Below are positions 36,590 to 47,500 of a stretch of DNA of 64,000 nt, in pieces (the first letter of the stretch is position 1; each line of letters opens with the position of its first letter). Position numbers and translations under genes: made by a program. The stretch lies in NCBI GenBank assembly GCA_012295275.1, contig CM022665.1, forward strand, positions 1,524,167 through 1,588,166, read 5' to 3'. The notes below the pieces were generated by a model. That model saw only the letters and a program-made list of their open reading frames with translations, did no database searches and was not told the origin of the DNA. The stretch comes from Chrysomallon squamiferum (taxonomy: Eukaryota; Mollusca; Gastropoda; Neomphalida; Peltospiridae).

Positions 36590-37600
36590 GTATTCATCCA
36601 GCACTCTAATTGTCTTTCTGACTCTCTGTCTGTCTGTTCGTCTATTCATCTATTCTTCTCTTTCTGTAAATATGTAAATTTGTCAACACTGTGGGTCTGT
36701 TCATCAGTCTTCTGTTAAACTTATAAATATTAAAACCTTCTGTCTGTTTGTCCAGCTATCTGTCCATATATAATCAATATAGCTATCTATGTGTTTCTTT
36801 CTATCTATCTCTCTTTCTCTCTCTGAAACTCTCTTTAAACTGTTCAGTATTTGAACATATTTGTCACTCTAATATGTTTCTCTAACTGTCCGAATCCGTT
36901 ATTCTGTTCATTAATCTTTATCTCGCTATCTGCGTGTTTGTCTGTCTGTTCTCTCTGTGTTTCTGTATGTTAGTCTAACCAGTCAGCCTTATTATAACCA
37001 TCTACAATCCATGTAACCATGTTTTTACTATCTATCTGTCCACCAATCTGTCTATCTATCAACCTGTCTCTTTATCATTCATCATCAATTCATCTGTATA
37101 ATGAATATCTCTCTATCACTTGTTTCTCTCTCTGCCTTTACCACTTCTATGTCTCTCTTCTGATAAATGTATCATTTCTCTGTCTCTCTACACGAACCAG
37201 TAGCCCAAATCAATCTCTGCCTAAATGTCAATTGCCTGTCTGTTTCTCTCCACCTATCTCCGTCACTTTCCCCTTTCGCTGTATCTCTGCCACTTGTCTA
37301 CATCACTCTCTACACCTATATCTCTATCCCATGACTTTCTCTATCTATCTCTTTAGTTATATCTTGATTATGTGTTTCTGTCTCTCTATGTCTGTCCCAT
37401 GACTCAGCCTTCCTACCTATTATCTTCTCTATCATTTGGCTCTACCTCTCTCTACCTTTACCTAGATCACATCTGTCCCTCTACCTTTCTATCTGTCTCT
37501 CTTCCTGTAGCTCTTATAGTGTCTCTTGTCTAACTACATCTGTCTATCCCATGTATCAGCCTTTCTATATTTGTCTGTCTCTACTTATTTCTCGATAACT
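36590..37600. repeat. Pyrimidine-rich TCTG/TCTA/TCTC tract
   Basis: About 1 kb of degenerate CTGT, CTAT and CTCT tetranucleotides on the plus strand, giving a strong strand asymmetry. The frame at 37019-37402 is a by-product. Confidence 0.8.
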
Positions 37601-38340
37601 TGTCTCTACTAAATTTAAGATATTTTTCAATGCCAAAACTATTGATTTCATCCACCAAATATGCGGGCCAAATTTACCCCATCCATAGGGGCCAGTATTG
37701 CCCCAAGTGGTGGAGTAAAATAAAACGCATATTTCTTGCCTAATTATCACATATTAATCAAGTTTCTTCTGCTGAACTTAATAACTGATTATCTGTTTAC
37801 CTGTTATAACTTATCACTAACCTTATGTTTTGAAATCTCATAATGGAGTATAGCGGCTGCAAGTCATAATATACCTCGGGGGCCAGAATCACCCCAACTT
37901 ATTCTACTAGTTTTTAATAAAATAATGTTAGTGAATTTAGTAAATTCAGTAAATGATCTATATTCAGGCGACTTGAATTCTCTTTTTCTTTTGTTTTTTT
38001 TTAAATTTTACTCAACACTCGTTCTTTTTTGTATATTTACCAACGTGCGTGTTAAATAGAGTTGTTTCTCTTAGACCACGAACTTCTGAAATAGATTACT
38101 CCTCGCATATACGAGGTGACGGTAAATTAGATTTGCTGTTTTTAGATGAAAATAATCAATTCTGTATAATGTTTTGTAGGAGACAGAACCAGCTTAGTAA
38201 CATTCCCTGCATTTTCTTTGTCTTTTAACAAACCAGTTTCCTGTATTTTTTGTTTATTTAACATGATATTATTTTTTAATGAATTATTGTAAAATTGCTA
38301 TTTCATTTATTGTTTTTCATTTAATTTTATTTATTTCATT
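37601..38340. other. Spacer with three GGGGCC...CCCC mini-hairpins
   Basis: Short related blocks at about 37663-37683, 37687-37704 and 37879-37899 have the form GGGCC(A)x..CCCC, for example GGGGCCAGTATTGCCCC. No gene is visible. Confidence 0.45.
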
Positions 38341-38344
38341 TATT

Positions 38345-38518
38345 TTAGTTGAAAAAGTAGTTAGGAAAGGCGCCGGTTTATTCTTTATCTGTGTAAATCA
38401 TAAAAAGTTCAGAAAGTAGACGTAAAATAATTGAATTTTGAAGTTTAAAAACTTCCGAGAACTCACGGAAACTTCCGATCAAAATCCAATATGGCTGTAT
38501 CGGACGCCGATCAGTGTT
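38345..38518 (-). repeat. Interspersed repeat R2, copy 2 (inverted)
   Basis: Reverse complement of the 25336-25512 element with scattered substitutions. On the minus strand it starts ACACTGATCGGCGT and ends ACTTTTTCAAC. Divergence suggests an old element, not a recent duplication. Confidence 0.75.
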
Positions 38519-38859
38519 TACAAACTTTTAAAGCTGTTGTCCTTTATAATGCAATAATTCTACATGAATCATTAAAAGTAATTTGGAGAAGTATGTCATA
38601 TAACCAATGCCTCTTATACATAGATGGCTAATACTGTAGAGTAATTGCTGAAAAGGTGGCAACATTTCTTTACTTATTCTTTTGTTCTCTTTTTCTCTTT
38701 TTTTTTTTATAACGTTGACGTAATATACCATCTCGTACTATTTTTTGTTCACATATTATTACGACATCGCCAGCCAAAAAAATAAATAATAATAAAAAAA
38801 AAAATAAAAAAATCAGTTAATTAATGAAAATAAATTAAATAATTGAAATAAAATAAAAT

Positions 38860-39022
38860 AAAATGACGCTGGTTGGAGAGATGGATTTATCTATATAGAT
38901 AAACACACATACATACATACATATATATATACATACACACACACGTGTATAGGAATAATAATGTATTTGTATGTTTAGAAGATGATTAGTATGTATACGT
39001 ATATAAAAGGATAAGTAACTGT

Positions 39023-39070
<48 letters not shown>

Positions 39071-39440
39071 GGTGGATAGATGGTAGATGATAACAGACAG
39101 GTAAACTGATAGACAGAAGAAAGGTAGACAGATTATAGAAAGATAGATAGATGTAAGGAGCCATGAGTTTATACTGCACAGCTGTCAGAACGATTGACTC
39201 TGTTGCTTATGTATATGGCATAAATAGATAGATAAATAGATATATTTATAGATAGATAAATAGATAGAAAAAATGTATTTAAATATTTAAAAAGGATGTA
39301 AATAGAGAGAGTGTATATGTACGTGTGTGTGTGTTTGTTCAATATATACTTGTGGTATGTATAACTGAGAAGGTGAGATAGACTGATACCGGGATAGTCA
39401 GACATCGTTTCAGAGATAGATTGACATGTTAGGTAGACAA

Positions 39441-39478
<38 letters not shown>

Positions 39479-40250
39479 CAGCTAACAGATAAATTGATGT
39501 GTATGTGTGTGTATAAATATAAATGTGTTAGAGAGAATGGGTATATAAATGCGTGTCAAAGATAGTGTGCTTTTTTGTGGATTTTTGACAGAGTCAGATG
39601 ATTGATAGAGAGATAATAGATTAAATACATGAGTGAATAGATTTATGTGTATATATATATATGTGTGTGTTAGAGAGGGTAGATATACATGGATGGGTGG
39701 ACACACACACAAACACATACCCAGTATAAACTATATATATATATAAACATCATAAATAGATACACAGATACATAGGTTCATAATCATGAGTATGTGTATT
39801 TATGTTAGAGGATTGGTATATAACTCAGTGTGTGAATAACTTTATGTTTATGTGTGTATTGGATTATGAATAGATAGTGAGATATGTAGGTGTTATTTCA
39901 TGTGTTTCTGTGTTACAGAGAGAACAGGTAGTGACCTGTGTATGAAACAGAGAAGTATGCCATGTGTGTATGATTTTTCAGAGAATGAGACATAATTATA
40001 TAAATCATTTGATTTCTTCATTAAAGTCTGTTTCTAATAACTATGTTAGAAATAGTCAGAGAAATTGATGATGAAATAAAACAAAATATATTCATAGGGA
40101 GATAGATAGATAGAAACATGGAATAAAGTAAGGATGGATGATGTATTAGATGGACGGATGGATGCAAAGAAGAATTGGGAAAGTAATAAATGGAAAATAG
40201 GAGGGAGTTATGGACATAAAGGTTTTCAATTATTTTAAGCAATTACTTTT
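38860..40250. repeat. GATA/TA/GT-rich simple-sequence region
   Basis: Contains (GT)n at 39022-39064, degenerate GATA units at 39120-39270, (TA)n at 39446-39472, and further GTGTATAT and ATAGATAGAT patches. No coding signal despite several long low-complexity frames. Confidence 0.8.
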
Positions 40251-40965
40251 CAGACATTGTCACATTCTTAACCAATACGGTCCTCATTGTAGGTCCATGG
40301 ATTGAGTGATATATCGATCGAAGTTGGCTTAATCTATAAACTGTATGATGACAAATATATGGAGTTAGGAGGGAGGCATGACTGGAGGTACCAAAAAATC
40401 GTTATTGTTTATGAAGAGAACATTAATCTGGAAATCTAGTCTCTGTTTGTCTACACTGAAAGCATAGTCGTCATCTATTGATACGAAGTAAATATGATAA
40501 GATACAAAGATGTCTGTAACAGTTTGTGTTAATCACAGAACCTGTAATACTTAATTATCAATTAATATCTGGTAAAATGAAATAATCCATCTAATTAGAG
40601 TAATCTGGGGAGTGACACAGAGAGTAAGAAAGCCAGAGGGAAATATTTATATGTCATAACTTATTCTTAAGTACATACACTTCTGTCTATGCTCTGTTGG
40701 CCTGTCTGTCTATCTGTATATAGAAAGGGCTTTCAAATTAATGGCACTGTATTCGAAATTAGAAAAAGTAGCAATACCCTGTGTATCCATCTGTTCACCT
40801 ATCTTCAGTAACTATCTCTGTCTGTCTGTACGTATATCTATTTATCTATCATAATTTATCTATCTGTCTATTTAACCAATTAAATGTTATTATATTAATG
40901 TACTAATTAGCCATTCCCTTTGGAAATGTTGCCACCCCTACACCACGGTGAGGTTCAGTACACGT
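40251..40965. other. Stretch without supported gene
   Basis: Nothing recognisable apart from short TCTGTCTG patches near 40690 and 40815. Confidence 0.5.
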
Positions 40966-40969
40966 AGGG

Positions 40970-41360
40970 GATGTTAGTAATGGTTAGTATTTGTTAAATG
41001 TTAGTATTTGGTTAATGGTTAGTATTTTGTTAATAGTTACTATTTGTTAAATGTTAGTATTTGCTTAATGGTTAGTATTTGTTAAAAATTAGTATTTGGT
41101 TAATGGTTAGTATTTTGTTAATAGTTAGTATTTGTTAAATATTAGTATTTGGTTAATGGTTAGTATTTGGTTAATGGTTTTGTTAATTGTTAGTATTTGG
41201 TTAATGGTTAGTATTTGTTAAATGTTAGTATTTGGTTAATTGTTAATATTTTCTTAATGGTTAGTATTTGTTAAACATTAGTATTTGGTTAATGGTTACT
41301 ATTTTGTTAATGGTTAGTATTTGTTAAATTTTAGTATTTGGTTAATGGTTAGAATTTGTT
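40970..41360 (+). repeat. 17-18-bp G/T minisatellite (GTTAGTATTTGTTAAAT)
   Basis: About 20 tandem copies in three alternating versions: GTTAGTATTTGTTAAAT, GTTAGTATTTGGTTAATG and GTTAGTATTTTGTTAATA. The plus strand is almost free of C throughout. Isolated relatives follow at 41490-41525 and 41640-41705, with a (GT)n run at 41394-41432 between. Confidence 0.9.
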
Positions 41361-41390
41361 TTAATTATAAAATAATATGTGCGTATGTGA

Positions 41391-41437
<47 letters not shown>

Positions 41438-41719
41438 TGTTTATACACGTATTCAGATAAGTATGTGGTAATTATTAGTAATTGTAACTAATTGGTTAAG
41501 GTTAGTATTTGTTAAATGTTAGTATGTTTGTGTGTGAGTGTATATATGTTTGTATATATGTTAGTGTAGTTCTGTGTGTGTTCTGTCTGTATGGATATTC
41601 GTATGTGTCTGTATGGATGTATGTGTGTGTCTCTATATAACGTTTACTACCTGGTTAATGGTTAGTATTCATGTTAATTGTTAGTATTTTGGTTGCATGT
41701 TAGTACTTATTAATTAAAA

Positions 41720-42000
41720 AACAATACAAACCTGAGCCCACCTCTCAAGGGTTATGGAGCTGCAAGGAGCATAACCAGCTTCACGTCAACATCATCAACA
41801 CAATCTCCTATAGCACTGATATGCTGGGGCAAAAGGGACAGAATGTTATTATCACTGCAGATATTACCAACTTCAAATAAATATTTTACAAATAAATGTC
41901 TGTATCTATTACTGTTACTATCATCATCATAAAATAAAAAATGACAGAAGGATGCCAGCTGAAGTTAAAGCAATACACCTAGAGTAACGTTGTAAGGTTT
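41720..42000. other. 3' flank of the RING gene
   Basis: Bases 41865-41935 match 7130-7205 beside the pseudogene copy (GATATTACCAACTTCA...ATATTTTACAAATAAAT), so the duplicated unit includes this downstream sequence. No separate gene seen. Confidence 0.6.
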
Positions 42001-42006
42001 CTAATA

Positions 42007-42909
42007 TTACACAAATCCTAGTAAACGACCTATCAGAAGACAAAATTCAATTAGAACAAATAAGATTTTCCACAACAGAGAACTAAATATACGACTAAAA
42101 TACGTAAATATACGACCGATATACGCAAATATACGTCTGATGAATCCAGCTGCAGAATGTCGTCTGACTCTTCTGACTCTTTTGACTCTGAGAGGTGGCA
42201 ATGTGTACATCTCGCAGTTTCCATCTCTTAAGTTGTACACGATGGCGGTGAATCTTGCAGAGCAAACTGGACAATTTCTTCTGCTTCTAGACCACCTCTC
42301 CAAACAGCTGAAACAAAATTCATGTAAACACGAGTCTGCATGACACTTATCTAAAAATTCTTCTGAACACAAAGAACAAGTAGGTGACTTATCTGATTCA
42401 GGCTGTTGTGTTGATTCAGCAGTGCTGGGTGATGGTGATGTTGACATCCCTGGTCTTTCTCCACATGCTGCTTTTACAGGGTCACGTTCGGAAATCTTTC
42501 GCCCTTTTGGAGGCTTCTCTGGGCACCCATCATCCTGTGCTTTCCGTTTCCTAGATGTTGATGTCCCTGGTCCTCTACGTGATGTTTCTCCAGGGTCACG
42601 TTCGGAAATCTTTCGCCCTTTTGGAGGCTTCTTCGGGCACCCATCATCCTGTGCTTTCCGTTTCCTAGATGTTGATGTCCCTGGTCCTCTACGTGATGTT
42701 TCTCCAGGGTCACGTTCGGAAATCTTTCGCCCTTTTGGAGGCTTCTTCGGGCACCCATCATCCTGTGCTTTCCGTTTCCTAGATGTTGTTGTCCCTGGTC
42801 CTCTACGTGATGTTTCTCCAGGTTCGGAAATCTTTCGCCCTTTTGGAGGCTTTTCAGGGCACTCATCATCCTGTGCTTTCCTTTTCTTGGACGCTCTTAC
42901 TTTTCCCAT
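42007..42909 (-). CDS. C3HC4 RING-finger protein with 38-residue repeats and hydrophobic tail
   Basis: Probable E3 ubiquitin ligase, by RING family. 300 residues. Residues 1-140 are a basic, disordered region of three to four repeats, 38 residues (114 bp) each, containing TSRKRKAQDDGCPKKPPKGR; the KRK and KGRK runs could act as nuclear signals. The RING spans about 178-216 with ligands C178, C181, C194, H196, C199, C202, C213 and C216 (C-x2-C-x12-C-x-H-x2-C-x2-C-x10-C-x2-C). The passage LHEFCFSCLERWSRSRRNCP followed by FTAIVYNLR resembles Topors-type RINGs. The C-terminus (256-300) has RIFxY repeats and then a strongly hydrophobic helix, suggesting membrane association, which is unlike Topors. 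The start is the first Met after a TTATTGCAG acceptor-like site, so a 5' non-coding exon is possible. A decayed relative lies at 7.1-8.7 kb. Confidence 0.8.
   Translation of the reverse strand: MGKVRASKKRKAQDDECPEKPPKGRKISEPGETSRRGPGTTTSRKRKAQDDGCPKKPPKGRKISERDPGETSRRGPGTSTSRKRKAQDDGCPKKPPKGRKISERDPGETSRRGPGTSTSRKRKAQDDGCPEKPPKGRKISERDPVKAACGERPGMSTSPSPSTAESTQQPESDKSPTCSLCSEEFLDKCHADSCLHEFCFSCLERWSRSRRNCPVCSARFTAIVYNLRDGNCEMYTLPPLRVKRVRRVRRHSAAGFIRRIFAYIGRIFTYFSRIFSSLLWKILFVLIEFCLLIGRLLGFV
42483..42880 (-). repeat. 114-bp tandem repeat inside the RING gene
   Basis: TTCGGAAATC recurs at 42487, 42601, 42715 and 42823. The first two steps are exactly 114 bp. The last is 108 because a GTCACG hexamer is missing. 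Copies are almost identical at the nucleotide level, so the expansion is recent, and all length changes keep the reading frame. Confidence 0.9.
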
Positions 42910-43079
42910 TTCGTATTGATAACTGCAATAACATTGTAGGAGAAAACAAAATTATATATAATCCAAAAATATCTATTAAATTTATTTCTGTTGTTAGAAC
43001 TATTTCTATTTTTATTTTATTTTTTAATGGCAGTACATTTTTTTTTATTGTACGTTTTATCTGTTTGTTTTACTAACGT

Positions 43080-43264
43080 TAATCTTTGCACAAGGATTTC
43101 ACAACCAGGGCTAATGTTCACATAATGAACATATAGCTTGGAACTTTGCATGAATTTATTACATAATGTGAGTTTCGCGTTTAAAATGACAGGTGTACAG
43201 GGTTTAAATTGTTTGTGGATGGTGATTTTAAAAATACATTCAAAATAAATTAAAATCTATTATC

Positions 43265-43313
<49 letters not shown>

Positions 43314-43733
43314 TTAAGGTTTATATGTTATGTGATTTCATATCATGAAATTTATTATTTTATTTATATATTTTGAATTTTTGGGGTTTTATTGTGTCAT
43401 ACCTTTTAAAACTTACGTTTATATTTCAAGTATTGTTATTATCAGTGTTACTTTTTCTTTATCTATATTATTGTTCTTGTTGCTTTTTGTTGTTGGAGGA
43501 GTTGTTAGGTACTGAAAAAAGTGATTTTCAGTTTAGGAAATACAAGGTTGAGTAACTTTTTATCCTGATTTCAGAAACAAAATATTTAAAATTGTTAGTC
43601 AAATTGTTCCAAAGTTTTGGATTTTTTAATATTGCCATTTTGAAGAAAACGTTTTATAGGCTCCTTTCATAATATGTCAACTGTGTCTTCCAAACTCTGC
43701 TAAAATTTATTTACATATAAAGTTGGCAAAATC
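43080..43733. other. Spacer between RING gene and satellite array
   Basis: Contains a (CA)n microsatellite at 43267-43311. No gene supported. Confidence 0.6.
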
Positions 43734-44541
43734 AACCAGATGGTCGGATGTCCCAAAAACGCGAAGAATCACCGCAGGATTACCTCCCAGCATTTGCTAG
43801 TGCTAGCTCAGTTTACACACAAGCACGTGGCGAATACTGAGAAAAAATATGCCTGCGATTACGTTTCGAAAGATGCGCGTAGAAGAGTTGTGAAGTAAAG
43901 CTCATCCGATACTCTCCCAGCATTTGCTAGTGCTAGCAGAACGTGAAACGCCAGCACAACCAAATACAAGCAAAGTACTGATGATGTCTTTCTCTTAATG
44001 TACGTAATGCGTAACTTTTCGTCATTTCGTCGTCTACTTGCGACGGCGATGTTCACATTTAGTTTTCTTCAACAGAAACTGTACGAGACAATTTCCTGAT
44101 ATGTTATTTCACGAGCACGAAACAAATACCAGAACGTATTTGTTTCGTGCTCGTGACGTAAAACACAACTAGCACTAGCAAATGCTGGAGGTTTATCGAA
44201 TAGACAGCTGCGCTTCCGAAACATCGCCGTCGCAAGTAGACGACGAAATGACGAAAAGTTACGCATTACGTACATTAAGAGAAAGACATCATCAGTACTT
44301 TGCTTGTATTTGGTTGTGCTGGCGTTTCACGTTCTGCTAGCACTAGCAAATGCTGGGAGAGTATCGGATGAGCTTTACTTCACAACTCTTCTACGCGCAT
44401 CTTTCGAAACGTAATCGCTGGCATATTTTTTCTCAGTATTCGCCACGTGCTTGTGTGTAAACTGAGCTAGCACTAGCAAATGCTGGGAGGTAATCCTGCG
44501 GTGATTCTTCGCGTTTTTGGGACATCCGACCATCTGGTTGA
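43734..44541. repeat. Fold-back inverted repeat at the left edge of the satellite
   Basis: Left arm 43734-44053 is the reverse complement of right arm 44220-44541 (about 320 bp each), both derived from the satellite unit. The 166-bp centre contains forward satellite sequence (44054-44108). It also holds a second, nested inverted repeat of 19 bp (44110-44128 and 44137-44155, CACGAGCACGAAACAAATA) with an 8-bp loop. Both arms share edge-specific variants such as AAAAGTTACG where the array has AAAACTTACG. Confidence 0.9.
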
Positions 44542-47500
44542 AAGCCTTTCCTTTTTAGCTAAATTATGCTCAAACCGCTACCAGATCACAGAAGACACCA
44601 CTCAAATTTATTTACGACCATCACGTCCTTAATACTTTGCTAGTATTTCTTGGTGCTGGCGTTTCACGTCTTGTTAGCACTAGCAAATGCTGGGAGAGTA
44701 TAGTACGAAATGCACTTCAACAACGATACCTTTTGAGCGAAGTAATGCTGTTTCCGCAAACAGATCACAAAAGCAGTCAGATTTATTTAGGACGACTACA
44801 TCGTTAGCACTCTGCTAGCATTTCTTTGTGCTGGTGTGTCACAAAGTACTAGCACTAGCAAATGCTGGGAGAGTATAGTACGAAATGCACTTCAACAACG
44901 ATACGTAAACTGCACGGCCATCATTTCGTTCGTAATCCGTTTTTTTTTTTTTTTTTTTCTTTAAAAGCGCTTGGTAATTTGAATTTTCGACGTCGAAATT
45001 TCTAATTAGTCCAATTAAGTAAACAATGCTTGATGTTTCAACCAAGTGATAACTAGCGGTTGTCAATGAGTCAATTCAAAATTCATTCACTCTCACTGTC
45101 AGCTCACTGCCTCATTTACGAAGTATAAGTAATTTCAGATACTTCTAATATCGTTGCAGATGCAGGCGTCGTCTCCAGTCACATCAGCTTTCAGGTATTA
45201 TTTGCTTTTCTTCACATTTAGTTTTCTTCAACAGAAACTGTACGAGACAATTTCCTGATATGTTATTTCTAAACGTTCTGGTATTTGTTTCGTGCTCGTG
45301 ACGTAAAACACAACTAGCACTAGCAAATGCTGGAGGTTTATCGAATAGACAGCTACGCTTCCGAAACATCGCCGTCGCAAGTAGACGACGAAATGACGAA
45401 AACTTACGCATTACGTACATTAAGAGAAAGACATCATCAGTACTTTGTTTGTATTTGGTTGTGCTGGCGTTTCACGTTCTGCTAGCACTAGCAAATGCTG
45501 GGAGAGTATCGGATGAGCTTTACTTCACAACTCTTCTACGCGCATCTTTCGAAACGTAATCGCAGGCATATTTTTTTTCTCAGTATTCGCCACGTGCTTG
45601 TGTGTAAACTGAGCTAGCACTAGCAAATGCTGGGAGGTAATCCTGCGGTGATTCTTCGCGTTTTTGGGACATCCGACCATCTGGTTGAAAGCCTTTCCTT
45701 TTAGCTAAATTATGCTCAAACCGCTACCAGATCACAGAAGACACCACTCAAATTTATTTACGACCATCACGTCCTTAATACTTTGCTAGTATTTCTTGGT
45801 GCTGGCGTTTCACGTCTTGTTAGCACTAGCAAATGCTGGGAGAGTATAGTACGAAATGCACTTCAACAACGATACCTTTTGAGCGAAGTAATGCTGTTTC
45901 CGCAAACAGATCACAAAAGCAGTCAGATTTATTTAGGACGACTACATCGTTAGCACTCTGCTAGCATTTCTTTGTGCTGGTGTGTCACAAAGTACTAGCA
46001 CTAGCAAATGCTGGGAGAGTATAGTACGAAATGCACTTCAACAACGATACGTAAACTGCACGGCCATCATTTCGTTCGTAATCCGTTTTTTTTTCTTTAA
46101 AAGCGCTTGGTAATTTGAATTTTCGACGTCGAAATTTCTAATTAGTCCAATTAAGTAAACAATGCTTGATGTTTCAACCAAGTGATAACTAGCGGTTGTC
46201 AATGAGTCAATTCAAAATTCATTCACTCACTGTCAGCTCACTGCCCATTTACGAAGTATAAGTAATTTCAGATACTTCTAATATCGTTGCAGATGCAGGC
46301 GTCGTCTCCAGTCACATCAGCTTTCAGGTATTATTTGCTTTTCTTCACATTTAGTTTTCTTCAACAGAAACTGTACGAGACAATTTCCTGATATGTTATT
46401 TCTAAACGTTCTGGTATTTGTTTCGTGCTCGTGACGTAAAACACAACTAGCACTAGCAAATGCTGGAGGTTTATCGAATAGACAGCTACGCTTCCGAAAC
46501 ATCGCCGTCGCAAGTAGACGACGAAATGACGAAAACTTACGCATTACGTACATTAAGAGAAAGACATCATCAGTACTTTGCTTGTATTTGGTTGTGCTGG
46601 CGTTTCACGTTCTGCTAGCACTAGCAAATGCTGGGAGAGTATCGGATGAGCTTTACTTCACAACTCTTCTACGCGCATCTTTCGAAACGTAATCGCAGGC
46701 ATATTTTTTCTCAGTATTCGCCACGTGCTTGTGTGTAAACTGAGCTAGCACTAGCAAATGCTGGGAGGTAATCCTGCGGTGATTCTTCGCGTTTTTGGGA
46801 CATCCGACCATCTGGTTGAAAGCCTTTCCTTTTTAGCTAAATTATGCTCAAACCGCTACCAGATCACAGAAGACACCACTCAAATTTATTTACGACCATC
46901 ACGTCCTTAATACTTTGCTAGTATTTCTTGGTGCTGGCGTTTCACGTCTTGTTAGCACTAGCAAATGCTGGGAGAGTATAGTACGAAATGCACTTCAACA
47001 ACGATACCTTTTGAGCGAAGTAATGCTGTTTCCGCAAACAGATCACAAAAAGCAGTCAGATTTATTTAGGACGACTACATCGTTAGCACTCTGCTAGCAT
47101 TTCTTTGTGCTGGTGTGTCACAAAGTACTAGCACTAGCAAATGCTGGGAGAGTATAGTACGAAATGCACTTCAACAACGATACGTAAACTGCACGGCCAT
47201 CATTTCGTTCGTAATCCGTTTTTTTTTTTTTTAAAAGCGCTTGGTAATTTGAATTTTCGACGTCGAAATTTCTAATTAGTCCAATTAAGTAAACAATGCT
47301 TGATGTTTCAACCAAGTGATAACTAGCGGTTGTCAATGAGTCAATTCAAAATTCATTCACTCACTGTCAGTCAGCTCACTGCCTCATTTACGAAGTATAA
47401 GTAATTTCAGATACTTCTAATATCGTTGCAGATGCAGGCGTCGTCTCCAGTCACATCAGCTTTCAGGTATTATTTGCTTTTCTTCACATTTAGTTTTCTT

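Noticed and set aside
37019-37402. 127-codon plus-strand frame rich in Ser, Leu and Cys
   Set aside because: Lies in the pyrimidine-rich tetranucleotide tract; composition explains the open frame.
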